The notes beneath the pieces are model-generated. The model saw only the letters and a list, made by a program, of their open reading frames with translations, was not told the DNA's origin and ran no database searches. DNA of 64,000 nt from Herbiconiux ginsengi (GTDB lineage Bacteria; Actinomycetota; Actinomycetes; Actinomycetales; Microbacteriaceae), in assembly GCF_900107435.1 (NCBI RefSeq), contig NZ_FNPZ01000003.1:434001-498000 (forward strand), in the 5' to 3' direction. Of this stretch, positions 18,278-27,126 are shown in pieces; position 1 is the stretch's first letter, and each line of letters opens with the position of its first letter. A program made the position numbers and the translations under genes.

Positions 18278-20542
18278 TTACGCGCCGCCCGGGAAGAGCT
18301 CGCCGAGCGCCGGCCAGGCCTCTGCCCGCACATACACCGGCACCTCGCCGATCGGCGTCGGCCGCTCCAGCATCCGATCGCCGCGGGACTCCTCACCCGT
18401 CCAGGCATCCACCCAGCGGCCCTCCGGCAGCAGCACCTCGTGGGTCGTCTCGCTGGGCTGCACGACAGGAGAGACGAGCAGGTCGTCGCCGAGATACCAG
18501 TGCAGTGGATGCTCCCACACCCGTTCGTCATGCCCGTGATCGAAGTAGAGCGGTCGCATCAGCGGGCGCCCGCTGCGGATGCTCGAGGCAGCCGCCGCGG
18601 TGAGATACGGCACGAGCCGCTCCCGCAGCTGGGCGAACTCGCGGAACACCGGCAGCACCTCCGCCGAGCCGGTGCGCTCGGCGATGTTCCAGGGCGTGCG
18701 GTCGCGCGAGGGCAGGCGGTGGTGGTTGAACTCGGAGTGGTACTGCATGATCGGCGCGAACACCGAGGTTCCGGATGCCCGCAGGTACAGTTCGGCGTCG
18801 GGAACGTCGCCCGAGAACCCCGCGATGTCCCAGCCCCAGTAGAGGATGCCGCAGGCGGCTGCGGAGAGCCCGGCGTTAAGCGACCAGCGGTACGCCTCCC
18901 AGGTGGAGTTCTCATCGCCGGCCCAGAACGCGCCGTGCGCCTGCGAACCGGTGAACCCGGCGCGGCTGAAGGTGACGGGTGCCTTGCCGGAACGCTCGAG
19001 CAGATCGCCGTAGGCCTTCGCGTAGGCGACGGGGAAGCGGTTGTTGCCCTCGTCGCCGCGGGTGCCGTCGAGGTAGAGCAGCTCCCGACCCCAGGCGTGC
19101 TCGCCGCCATCGGTCTTGAACCCGTCGATGCCCACCTCGTCGACCAGGTAGCGTCGCTTCTCGGTCCACCACCGCGCCGCCCGTTCGTCGGTGAGGTCGG
19201 GCATGAGACCGAGGGGGAACCACCAGCCGCGGTTGCGGTACGGACGGATGGTGCCGTCAGGCGCCTCCTCGCGGATCAGCATGTTCTCGCGCACCGCGGC
19301 TTCGGCATCCGCTCGCACCTGCCCGGCCGGGTGCGGCCGCATCTTGATCAGCGGGATCTGCCACAGGTGCAAGCGGATGTCGCGCGCATGCAGCTCGTCG
19401 ACCATGCCCTTGGGGTCGGGCCACGCGCCTTCGGCGGGGAACTCGAATGCGTCGAGCGTGAGCGGTCCGCCGTCGGCGGCGACCTGGTAGCGCGCATCGC
19501 GGAAGACGGTGAAGGTGCTCTCGTCGCTCCAGGCCTCGATCACGATCGAGCCCACGGGGATGTCGTGCTCGCGGTGGAGTTCGGCTTGTAGCATCACTTC
19601 GTGCTGCGTGTTCCACTCGTTGCCGCTCGCCCAGAGCCGGAAGACCCACGACGGCAGCTCCGTGGGGCGGCCCACCTCGGTGAGGAAGGCATCGAGCACG
19701 GAGGTGGGGTCGCCCGGATAGAGCGCGACGTCGACCCACGGCTCGGCAGACTCGAGCGGCGCGTCCGTCTCGACCTCCACGGCCAGCCGGGAGCGGTCGG
19801 CTGCGCCCACGTCGAACAGCACACGACGTGAGGTGCGCACGTGGAATCCCCAGCCCTCGCCGCCCACCACGTGGGCGAACGGCATCGGCAGGTAGGTCTT
19901 GCGCTCGGCGCCCTGGCTCTTGTACTGCTCGAACAGCACCGAGTCGACTTCGGAGCCGCGGTGGTCGACGGTGTCGAAGCGCTCGCCGAATCCGGTGACG
20001 TGCTCGGTGGGAGCCAACTCGAGAGCGAACGCCACCCGGCGCACCCGCTCGCCGTCGGTGAGCACGCGCACACTGCCCGGAACCAGGCGCTCGAAGCCCC
20101 CGGATGCCTCGGTCGACACCCCACTGTCGGCGGCGTCGCGCCAGGCATGCACCGGGGCCTCGAACCAGCGGGTGCGTTCGGTCGTGCCGTCGGCCCGGGT
20201 GCCCGCGAAGCGGTAGCGGATGCGTTCGTCCGCCACCAGGTCGTCGAGCACCACGCGCCAGCCGCCCGAGCTGCGGGCGAGCCGCGCCTGGGCCGAGGCG
20301 AGGTGACCGCCGTCGATCGTCTGGCCGCGCGAGGTGCGCTCGACGGCTTCAGCGGGGAGCACGGCGCTCGTAGCCGATTCGCCCGGCCGGTGCCGTTCGA
20401 GCTCCAGCTCGACGCCCGTGACGCCGGGGGAGGTGCGCACGCCGAGAACGAGCGGCTCGCCGGCGACGGGGAAGTACGGTTCGCGCTGCTCGGTGTCGAC
20501 CGAGAACGGATGCCCGGAGCCGGCCGGCCGGTGACGGATCAT
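18278..20542 (-). CDS. Glycoside hydrolase family 31 alpha-glycosidase
   Basis: A 754-residue cytosolic retaining alpha-glycosidase (no signal peptide). The barrel holds the nucleophile Asp478 in GFKTDGGEH and the acid/base Asp543 in WAGDENSTW, with SRAGFTGSQAHG between them as usual for GH31. The KTDGGEH form differs from the common WxDMNE of alpha-glucosidases, so alpha-xylosidase or another alpha-glycoside specificity is possible. ATG at 20542 overlaps the stop of the GH15 gene (ATGA). It is the last gene of the ROK-led sugar operon and would hydrolyse imported oligosaccharides. Confidence 0.9.
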   Translation of the reverse strand: MIRHRPAGSGHPFSVDTEQREPYFPVAGEPLVLGVRTSPGVTGVELELERHRPGESATSAVLPAEAVERTSRGQTIDGGHLASAQARLARSSGGWRVVLDDLVADERIRYRFAGTRADGTTERTRWFEAPVHAWRDAADSGVSTEASGGFERLVPGSVRVLTDGERVRRVAFALELAPTEHVTGFGERFDTVDHRGSEVDSVLFEQYKSQGAERKTYLPMPFAHVVGGEGWGFHVRTSRRVLFDVGAADRSRLAVEVETDAPLESAEPWVDVALYPGDPTSVLDAFLTEVGRPTELPSWVFRLWASGNEWNTQHEVMLQAELHREHDIPVGSIVIEAWSDESTFTVFRDARYQVAADGGPLTLDAFEFPAEGAWPDPKGMVDELHARDIRLHLWQIPLIKMRPHPAGQVRADAEAAVRENMLIREEAPDGTIRPYRNRGWWFPLGLMPDLTDERAARWWTEKRRYLVDEVGIDGFKTDGGEHAWGRELLYLDGTRGDEGNNRFPVAYAKAYGDLLERSGKAPVTFSRAGFTGSQAHGAFWAGDENSTWEAYRWSLNAGLSAAACGILYWGWDIAGFSGDVPDAELYLRASGTSVFAPIMQYHSEFNHHRLPSRDRTPWNIAERTGSAEVLPVFREFAQLRERLVPYLTAAAASSIRSGRPLMRPLYFDHGHDERVWEHPLHWYLGDDLLVSPVVQPSETTHEVLLPEGRWVDAWTGEESRGDRMLERPTPIGEVPVYVRAEAWPALGELFPGGA

Positions 20543-21699
20543 CGGTCGCCCTCCGCTCCGAGCGGTGCCACGACGCCGAGGTCGACGGCGAGGCGGAGAT
20601 ACATCGCGTGGCTCCAGAGGAGCGGCGACGCCACCTCGCCCCACCGGTCGACCCATTCGGCCGTGCGGTCAGGGGCGAGCAGGTGGCGGCCCACCTGCTC
20701 GGGCAGCTGCCCGTCGTCGGCGGCGGTCGAGGCCGCCCACTCCAGCGCGTCGAGAGCTCCCGCGCGGTCGCCTCCGGCCAATCGGGCCAGCCCGAGGAAG
20801 CAGCTGAGCAAGGGCCATTGACCCCCGCCGTAGAAGGTGTCGGCGAGGTACCGGTGCACGCCGCCGTCGGCGTTCAGCTGCTCGTCGACCGCGGCCACGG
20901 TGCGCCGGCCGAGCTCGCTCCGGGCATCCACCACGCCCAACGGGCTGATCACCGCGAGCAGGCTCGCATCGACCTCGGCAGAGCCGAGCCACTTGGCGAG
21001 ATGCCCGTCGCTCGTGCCCTCGCGCTCGATCAGGTCGAGAATGGCCGCCACCGCGGCATCCGCCCCCGCCCGCCGCTCGCCGCCGACGAGCCCGGACCGC
21101 GAGACGGCCCGGAGGCCGGCCGCGATGCAGCCCAGGGTCGAGACGTGCACCTCGCTCGCGTGCTCCTCCCACCAGTCGAAGCATGACCGGCGCCACGACG
21201 ACAGGAGGTAGTCGACCGACAGCTCGACGGCCACCTGCCACCGCTCGGTGTCGACGCCGTGCCGCTCGGCGTGCTCGGCGAGCGCCCACAGCCAGGTGCC
21301 GTAGCCGTCGAGCTGGAAGTCCCACCAGTCGTCGGTGCCCTCGGTTCCGTCGAGAGCGAACCGGGTCGCCAGCATCTCGGCGTCGGGAACCGGGTTGCCC
21401 GCCCCCGCCCGCTGCACGATCCGCTCGATCGACGCCGAGCGTGCCTGCAGCACCCCGGCGCACCAGTCGAAGAACCGGCCGGCCGACTCCACTCCGCCGT
21501 ACGCGGAGACCGCGTCGGCGGTGAACGCGCCGTCGCGGAACCAGCTGTAGCCGGCATACGCCGAGAAGGTCGGGCTCGCGGGGTAGGCTCCGGAGGCGTG
21601 CTGCTCGGCCACGATCAGCTCGTAGCTGCTCGAGGCGAGGGCGGCCAGTGATGCGGGCGTCTGCGCAGCGGCTGGCCGGGTGGCGGCGTCGGTCATCAT
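20539..21699 (-). CDS. Glycoside hydrolase family 15-like alpha-glucosidase
   Basis: A 386-residue (alpha/alpha)6-barrel enzyme of glucoamylase/glucodextranase type without starch-binding or secretion parts, hence probably intracellular. GYSWFRDGAF matches the YxWxRD motif, WDFQLDGYGTWLWAL follows, the general acid is likely in WWEEH (Glu178/179) and the general base in GQLPEQV near the C-terminus. Two ATG codons stand together at 21699/21696. It would release glucose from the reducing-end-distal side of alpha-glucans by inversion. It is coupled to the GH31 gene and 72 bp downstream of the binding-protein gene. Confidence 0.85.
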   Translation of the reverse strand: MMTDAATRPAAAQTPASLAALASSSYELIVAEQHASGAYPASPTFSAYAGYSWFRDGAFTADAVSAYGGVESAGRFFDWCAGVLQARSASIERIVQRAGAGNPVPDAEMLATRFALDGTEGTDDWWDFQLDGYGTWLWALAEHAERHGVDTERWQVAVELSVDYLLSSWRRSCFDWWEEHASEVHVSTLGCIAAGLRAVSRSGLVGGERRAGADAAVAAILDLIEREGTSDGHLAKWLGSAEVDASLLAVISPLGVVDARSELGRRTVAAVDEQLNADGGVHRYLADTFYGGGQWPLLSCFLGLARLAGGDRAGALDALEWAASTAADDGQLPEQVGRHLLAPDRTAEWVDRWGEVASPLLWSHAMYLRLAVDLGVVAPLGAEGDR

Positions 21700-21771
21700 T
21701 CTCTTTCTGGTGCGGAGTCGGTCGACGGATGTCGCGACGGAACGGGCGGCGGGACGGGGCGGGATGCGGGA

Positions 21772-23019
21772 TCAGCCGCCGATGACGGCGTCGATCCGTT
21801 CCTGAGCCGAGGAGAGGGCGTCTTCGACGCTCTTGCGTCCCGATTGGGCTTCCACGAGCTCCTCGGTCATGATGTCCTGCATCTCTTGCTGACCGGTGGC
21901 CACCACGGGAGGCAGGGCGATGCCGTCGAGCGAGTCGAACACGGCCTGGCGGTTGGCGGGGTCGCCCTTGCCGAGGTAGGTGTCGAGCTGCGCCTCGTCG
22001 GAGATGGGCGGGAGCTCCCAGCCGGCGTCGAGCCGGGTCTGCACCATGACGTCGGACGAAGTGAGGTACTCGGCCCACTTCGCGGCGGCATCCTGGTGCT
22101 TCGACGACGCCGAGACGGCGACGGCGTTGGAGAACACGGCACTCGCCTTGTCGGTGTTGCCCGGCTCCACCGCGATGTCCCAGCCGAACGGCACGTCGGC
22201 CATCGAGCTGAACACCCAGATGCCGGTGTGCAGCATGGCGAGCTTGCCGTCGGTGAAGAGCTTCGTGTCGAAGTCGGGGGTGCCCTGACCCTGCTCGATG
22301 GTGGGCATCACGGTGCCGCTCTTCTCGGTGAGCCACTTCGCGGCCTCGATGCCCTCGGGAGTGTTGAAAGCGGTCTTCGTGCCCGAGTCGTCGAGGAAGC
22401 TGCCGCCGTTCTGGGCGAGCGTCTTGTAGTACTCGTAGAAGCTCACCGGCTGGTGGTCGCCCCAGATGCCCGCTGCCTGATCGGTCAGCTTCTCGGCGGC
22501 GGCCTTCTCGTCGGCCCAGGTCCAGTCGGAGGTGGGGTACGACAGGCCCGCGGCGTCGAAGAGATCCTTGTTGTAGTAGAGCACCACGTCGGAGAACGAG
22601 CTGGGCAGCGCGTACTGCGTGCCGTCGGTCTGGTAGGCCTCGAGCAGGGTGGGGCGGTAGGCGGCCGGATCGGCGACGGTCAGCGGCGCGAGAACACCGT
22701 TGGCCTGGTACTGCGCGTAGTTGGCGTACTCGATGTCGAACACGTCGGCGGCGGTGCCGGCGGCCAGATCCGTCTGCAGTGCGGTGCCGTAGTCGGCGTA
22801 GGGGAGCGTCTTCACGTCAACCGTGATACCCGGGTTCGCCTTCTCGAATCCGTCGACGATGGTCTGCAGGTTCTCTTCGTTCCCGTCGTTGGAGATGAAG
22901 TTCGAGTAGGTGATGGTGACGGCGTCGTCGCCGCCGGTGCCCGACGACGAGCATCCGCCCAATGCGAGGACGGTGGCCGAGGCCGTGAGGCCGGCGACGA
23001 CCAAGAGGTGGCGTTTCAT
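21772..23019 (-). CDS. Sugar ABC transporter substrate-binding lipoprotein
   Basis: A 415-residue family 1 extracellular solute-binding protein. The signal ends in lipobox ALGGC (Cys about residue 23), followed by a Ser/Gly linker. ADVFDIEYANYAQYQANGVLAPL, LPSSFSDVVLYYNKDLFDAAGL and WTWADEKAAAEKL are characteristic of carbohydrate-binding members. It is downstream of its two permease genes and upstream of GH15/GH31, so alpha-linked oligosaccharides such as isomalto- or maltooligosaccharides are likely ligands. Confidence 0.92.
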   Translation of the reverse strand: MKRHLLVVAGLTASATVLALGGCSSSGTGGDDAVTITYSNFISNDGNEENLQTIVDGFEKANPGITVDVKTLPYADYGTALQTDLAAGTAADVFDIEYANYAQYQANGVLAPLTVADPAAYRPTLLEAYQTDGTQYALPSSFSDVVLYYNKDLFDAAGLSYPTSDWTWADEKAAAEKLTDQAAGIWGDHQPVSFYEYYKTLAQNGGSFLDDSGTKTAFNTPEGIEAAKWLTEKSGTVMPTIEQGQGTPDFDTKLFTDGKLAMLHTGIWVFSSMADVPFGWDIAVEPGNTDKASAVFSNAVAVSASSKHQDAAAKWAEYLTSSDVMVQTRLDAGWELPPISDEAQLDTYLGKGDPANRQAVFDSLDGIALPPVVATGQQEMQDIMTEELVEAQSGRKSVEDALSSAQERIDAVIGG

Positions 23020-23053
23020 GCTGGTATCTCCTTTGATGTGATGGTGCTTCGGG

Positions 23054-23929
23054 CTACTTGATCCCGGAGTTGGCGACGCCCTGGATGACGTATTTCTGGG
23101 CGAAGAGGTAGAGCGCGAGCATCGGGATGATGCTCACGACGGAGCCGGCCATCACGATGTCCCACTGCGTCGTGTACTGGCCCTGTAGCCCGGCGAGGGC
23201 GATCGGCAGGGTCTGCAGCTCGGGCGAGCGCAGCACCACGAGAGGCCAGAGGAAGCTGTTCCAGCTGCCCATGAAGGCGAACACAACGAGGGTGGCGATG
23301 GCGGGCCGGATGTTCGGCAGCATGATCGTCCAGAAGATGCGGAAGTGCCCCGCGCCGTCCAGCGTCGCCGCCTCGTCGAGTTCGAAGGGCACCTGGTTCA
23401 TCGCCTGCCGGAGCAGGAAGATGCCGAACGCCGAGGCGAAGGTGGGCAGCAGCGCGCCGAGGTAGGTGTCGATCAGGCCGAAGGCCTTGAGCTCCGCGAA
23501 CAGCGGCACGATCAGCACCTGCAACGGGATCATCATGGTGGCGAGATAGACGCCGAACACCGCGGTGCGGCCCCGGAACGCCAGACGGCTGAAGGCGTAG
23601 GCCGCCGTCGCACTGGTGAACAGCTGCACGATCGTGGTGATCGCGGCCAACAGGATGCTGTTCAGCACCACCTGCGCGAACGGCCGCTCGGTGAACAGCT
23701 GCTGGTACGCGGCGAGCGACGGATCGGTCGGCACCACCTCGGGCGTCACGCCGAGGCCTGCCCCGGGGCTGAGCGAGGTGACGAGCGTCCAGTAGAAGGG
23801 GAAGAACATGATCAGCGCGCCGGCGATCATCACCACGTGCAGCACCACGAAGCGCACGCTCACCCGGCGGCGCCGGCGCACGGGGGCGAGACTGGCCACG
23901 GGCATCCGGGTCGTCAGCGACTCAGCCAT
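23054..23929 (-). CDS. Sugar ABC transporter permease, MalG type
   Basis: A 291-residue permease with about six membrane helices. The EAA loop is DEAATLDGAGHFRIFWTIMLP, and MIPLQVLIVPLFAELKAFGLIDTYLGALLP is the conserved mid-segment of CUT1 permeases. It ends with the common QGVANSGIK tail. It overlaps the MalF-type gene by eight bases. It forms the channel with its partner; no ATPase gene is present, as usual for actinobacterial CUT1 systems that share an MsiK-type ATPase encoded elsewhere. Confidence 0.93.
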   Translation of the reverse strand: MAESLTTRMPVASLAPVRRRRRVSVRFVVLHVVMIAGALIMFFPFYWTLVTSLSPGAGLGVTPEVVPTDPSLAAYQQLFTERPFAQVVLNSILLAAITTIVQLFTSATAAYAFSRLAFRGRTAVFGVYLATMMIPLQVLIVPLFAELKAFGLIDTYLGALLPTFASAFGIFLLRQAMNQVPFELDEAATLDGAGHFRIFWTIMLPNIRPAIATLVVFAFMGSWNSFLWPLVVLRSPELQTLPIALAGLQGQYTTQWDIVMAGSVVSIIPMLALYLFAQKYVIQGVANSGIK

Positions 23930-24893
23930 AGTTCACCCACCTCCTCTGACCGCGGATCTGCACGACGGTGACCGCCAGGATGACGATGAAGAGCATCCAC
24001 GAGAGCGCGCTGGCCTCCCCGGCCCGCCCGTAGCGGAAGGTGAGGTCGTAGATCTGCTGCACCACCACCTGCGATGCGCCGGCCGGACCACCGCCGGTCA
24101 TCGCGTACACCTGGTCGAACACCTGGAAGCCGTTGATCAGCGAGATGATCAGCACGAAGAACGTCGAGGGCGACAGGAGCGGCAGCGTCACCGAGAACAA
24201 TCGTCGCCACCAACCCGCGCCGTCGACCTTCGCGGCGTCGTACATGTCGGGGTTGATCGTCTGCAGGCCCGCCAGCAGGATCACCATCACGAAGCCGAGA
24301 TCCTTCCAGGCCGAGGCCAGGATGATCGAGGGCATCGCCCAGTTCGGATCGGTCCACCAGCCGGGGCCGGCGATGCCGAAGAACCCGAGCACGGTGTTCA
24401 CCACGCCGTTCGACGGATTCAGCAGCCAGCGCCAGACCAGGGCCACGACGATCCAGCTCGTGACGACCGGGAGGAAGTAGACGCCGCGCAGGAGGGTGCG
24501 GCCCTTCAGCGCCGAGTTGAGCGCGAGCGCCAGGGCGAGCCCGCCCACGTAGACCAGCGGCAGGTAGCCGACGATGTAATAGAGGGTGTGCAGGAACACG
24601 TCTCCGGTGCGCGGGTCGGTGAGCAGCGATGCGTAGTTATCGAGACCGATCCATTTCGCCGGGGCGAGCAGGTTCCAGTCGGTGAAGCTGATGCCGGCCG
24701 CGGCCACCATCGGCCCGAGCACGAACAGCAGCATGGGGATGGCGCTCGGCAGCAGGAAGGCCAGCACCACGAGGGCGTACCGGAGGCGCGAGCGGCGTCC
24801 GGGCCCGCGCCCTGTCACCGGGCGCGGGGGAACGGGCCGGCGTGGCGCATCCGTCTCCTCCGCGGCGATCGCGGTGGCGGGAACGGCGGTCAC
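23922..24893 (-). CDS. Sugar ABC transporter permease, MalF type
   Basis: A 323-residue permease with a 35-residue basic N-terminus and six membrane helices. DAAKVDGAGWWRRLFSVTLPLL is the EAA loop, and GVYFLPVVTSWIVVALVWRWLL and FQVFDQVYAMTGGGP are standard for MalF/UgpA-type proteins. GTG at 24893 overlaps the ROK regulator stop, so the permease is translated directly behind it. It is the partner of the permease at 23054. Confidence 0.93.
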   Translation of the reverse strand: MTAVPATAIAAEETDAPRRPVPPRPVTGRGPGRRSRLRYALVVLAFLLPSAIPMLLFVLGPMVAAAGISFTDWNLLAPAKWIGLDNYASLLTDPRTGDVFLHTLYYIVGYLPLVYVGGLALALALNSALKGRTLLRGVYFLPVVTSWIVVALVWRWLLNPSNGVVNTVLGFFGIAGPGWWTDPNWAMPSIILASAWKDLGFVMVILLAGLQTINPDMYDAAKVDGAGWWRRLFSVTLPLLSPSTFFVLIISLINGFQVFDQVYAMTGGGPAGASQVVVQQIYDLTFRYGRAGEASALSWMLFIVILAVTVVQIRGQRRWVNYG

Positions 24894-26107
24894 GATGCGC
24901 CGGCCTCTCGCGAGCTCGACTGCTCGACGAGCCGCTCGCGCACGAGGCGACCCTGGTCGCCGGCGACGCCCTCGGAGTCGAACGGCGTGGCGAGCACGAG
25001 GGCGGCGGCGCCCTGCGCCCAGCTGTCGTCCTGCCAGGTCTCCACCTCCACCGGGATGCCGCGGCGGCGCGCCATGAGGTGGGAGCGGAGGGCTGGTTCG
25101 AACCCGAACGACCAGTGGCGCCAGGCCGCGGTTCCTTCGCCGAGCACCACCACGAGTTCCGGATCGACGGTGTGCACGACCCCGGCGATGGTGCGGCCGA
25201 GGAGCGCACCCGCCTCGCCGAAGATGCGGGCGGCGCGTTCGTCGCCGTCGTCGGCCGAGGCGCGCAGCTCGGCGATGCCGCTGTGCTCGCCGAGTGCACC
25301 GGCCTCTCTGGCGCGGGCCACCAGGGCGGCTTCGCCGATGTAGCTCTCGAGGCAGCCGTGGTCGCCGCAGACGCAGAGCGGACCGTCGTCGCTGACCGGG
25401 ATGTGGCCGATCTCGCCGGCGCCCCCGCTGCCGCCGCGCAGGATGATCCCGTCGGTCACGATCGCGGCGCCGATACCGGTACCGATCGTGACCACGAGCA
25501 TGTTGTCGGCGTTGCGGCCCAGGCCGTAGAGGCGCTCGGCGACGGCGAGGGCGTTGACGTTGTTCTCCACGATCACCGGCAGCGCGAGCCCGCGCCGCAG
25601 CACGTCGCCGACCGGCACCTGGTTCCAGCCCAGCTGCACCGAGTCGACCACGCCGTTGCCCTGCCGGTCGACGCTGCCCGGCACGCCGACGCCCACGCCG
25701 AGCAGGGGGAGGGCGTTGCCTCCTTCGATGAATCTCTGGATGAGTTCCATCAAACGGCTGAGGAACATCGAGTCGGTGGCGTCGAACGGTTCGCTCGCCG
25801 ATCGGAGCACCCGGCCGTCGAGCCCCGACTCCACGAAGGCGAGATGATCGGCCGACACCTTCACGCCCACCACCCGGCCGGCGTTGGACACCAGGCCGAG
25901 CAGTCGCGCGGGGCGGCCGCCCTGGGAGGGGAGCTGCTCGCGTTCCTCCACCAAACCGTCGGCGATGAGGTCTTTCGTCAGCTGCGTGATGAGAGCGGGG
26001 GAGACGCCGAGCGTGCGGGCGAGCTCCGCCCGCGAGGCCGGCCCGACCGCTCCGAGCCGTGCCAGCACGGCGGATCTGCTGACGTCAGCGCTGTTGTATC
26101 GTGCCAC
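24890..26107 (-). CDS. ROK family transcriptional regulator
   Basis: A 405-residue regulator with an N-terminal winged HTH (ASRAELARTLGVSPALITQLTKDLI, about residues 24-50) and a C-terminal ROK sugar-kinase-like domain. The latter keeps the ATP/phosphate motif TIGTGIGAAIV and the zinc motif CVCGDHGCLESYIG. It starts with GTG at 26107. As first gene of the sugar operon it probably represses transcription until a glucose-type sugar binds. An inverted repeat just upstream of its start is the likely operator. Confidence 0.9.
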   Translation of the reverse strand: MARYNSADVSRSAVLARLGAVGPASRAELARTLGVSPALITQLTKDLIADGLVEEREQLPSQGGRPARLLGLVSNAGRVVGVKVSADHLAFVESGLDGRVLRSASEPFDATDSMFLSRLMELIQRFIEGGNALPLLGVGVGVPGSVDRQGNGVVDSVQLGWNQVPVGDVLRRGLALPVIVENNVNALAVAERLYGLGRNADNMLVVTIGTGIGAAIVTDGIILRGGSGGAGEIGHIPVSDDGPLCVCGDHGCLESYIGEAALVARAREAGALGEHSGIAELRASADDGDERAARIFGEAGALLGRTIAGVVHTVDPELVVVLGEGTAAWRHWSFGFEPALRSHLMARRRGIPVEVETWQDDSWAQGAAALVLATPFDSEGVAGDQGRLVRERLVEQSSSREAGAS

Positions 26108-26111
26108 GATG

Positions 26112-26155
26112 CATCCGTTACTTCAGGAATAAATTAAGTCCTGCACAAAGTAACA
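26112..26155. promoter_or_regulatory. AT-rich promoter/operator of the ROK sugar operon
   Basis: CAGGA at 26124-26128 and TCCTG at 26139-26143 form a 5-bp inverted repeat around an AT-rich centre, itself flanked by TTACTT and AAGTAA. This is the only AT-rich patch nearby and lies 10-50 bp upstream of the regulator start. It fits an autoregulatory ROK site overlapping the promoter. Confidence 0.5.
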
Positions 26156-26299
26156 CACGTCGATGGCCGAGCGCCAGAATCTCTTCGCCACGATTTCGTC
26201 ACGGCCCGGAGATGGCCCCGAGACGCCGCGTCACGGCCCTCTTCACCCGCGACCGGCTGATCGATAATCTGAGGGCAACTCTCCAGGAAGGTTCCGACG

Positions 26300-26569
26300 A
26301 TGGCCGCACCGCAGAACATCACCCCCGACTCGCGCCAGATCCTCGACCAGATCGAGTACCACGCCACGACCCACAAGATCGGGTGGAACGACCTTGTCAC
26401 CATGCTGAAGGAGGTGGCGGAGGTCGAGGAGAGCCACGGCGGCGGCAAGATCGACGTGCACCTCGGCAACCAGCGCCTCGAGATCCGGCGCCCCGACGGC
26501 GTACCGGTCTCCGAGGCGACGGTGCTCGAGGTCCGTCGGATGTTCAAGCACGCGGGCTGGATGGGCTGA
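26300..26569 (+). CDS. Small conserved-looking hypothetical protein
   Basis: An 89-residue soluble protein without motifs known to me. It is helical in the first half (ILDQIEYHATTHKIGWNDLVTMLKEVAEVEE) and then has beta-rich sequence (KIDVHLGNQRLEIRRPDG). AGGAAGG stands 10 bp before the ATG. Charged, compositionally balanced sequence and good codon bias support it as real. It converges on the HxlR gene with 30 bp between. Function unknown. Confidence 0.75.
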   Translation: MAAPQNITPDSRQILDQIEYHATTHKIGWNDLVTMLKEVAEVEESHGGGKIDVHLGNQRLEIRRPDGVPVSEATVLEVRRMFKHAGWMG

Positions 26570-26599
26570 CGTCCACGCTTCTTCGGATCAGCGACGTGC

Positions 26600-26989
26600 T
26601 CAGCCGTCGAAGCGCGCCCGGCTCGCCTCGATCTCGGCCTGGTGCGTATGCGTCCACTGGATGAAGGCCATCACCGGTTCGATCACCGTCTCACCCAGTT
26701 CCGTGAGTGAGTACTCCACGCGCGGGGGCGACTCGGCGTAGCTCTGCCGGCGCACCAGCCCGTCGCGTTCGAGCGCGCGAACCGTGCGGGTGAGCATCCG
26801 GTGGGAGATGCCCTCGACCTCCGCCATCAGGCGAGTGAAGCGGTGCGGGCCGTCGTCGAGCGCCTTGATCACCCGCATCGACCACTTGTCGCCCGTCATC
26901 GTGAAGATGTCGCGCACGAGCTCGCGGCTCTCATTCACATCGCAGACTCGCTCCAGTTCGTCGTAGGAATCCACGAGCTCTGCCGTCAT
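26600..26989 (-). CDS. HxlR family winged-helix regulator
   Basis: A 129-residue HxlR-type protein: GDKWSMRVIKALDDGPHRFTRLMAEVEGISHRMLTRTVRALERDGLVRR is cited here by its key segments WS, RF, ISHRMLTRTVRALERDGL, and the wing VEYSLTELG. One cysteine (C16, in ERVCDVNES) is at the position used for thiol sensing in YodB/HypR/QorR-type relatives. It is divergent from an NADPH-FMN reductase gene, the usual target of quinone- or aldehyde-responsive HxlR repressors. Confidence 0.9.
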   Translation of the reverse strand: MTAELVDSYDELERVCDVNESRELVRDIFTMTGDKWSMRVIKALDDGPHRFTRLMAEVEGISHRMLTRTVRALERDGLVRRQSYAESPPRVEYSLTELGETVIEPVMAFIQWTHTHQAEIEASRARFDG

Positions 26990-27015
26990 GTCGGGTTACG
27001 TCCTCTCATGTTCAT

Positions 27016-27088
27016 CACGCACCTCAAAGTGCGTGGCCGGGAGCGGGACTAAATCCGCATCGGCGTTGTTGTGCATCACTGACAACGC
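27016..27088. promoter_or_regulatory. Two inverted repeats between HxlR and reductase genes
   Basis: CACGCAC (27016-27022) pairs with GTGCGTG (27029-27035), and GCGTTGT (27063-27069) pairs with ACAACGC (27082-27088). Both are perfect 7-bp repeats inside a 137-bp divergent promoter region. They are candidates for HxlR binding sites controlling both genes. Confidence 0.5.
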
Positions 27089-27126
27089 GCATTACGCACG
27101 ATTCGTTCCTGAAGGAGACACACCAC

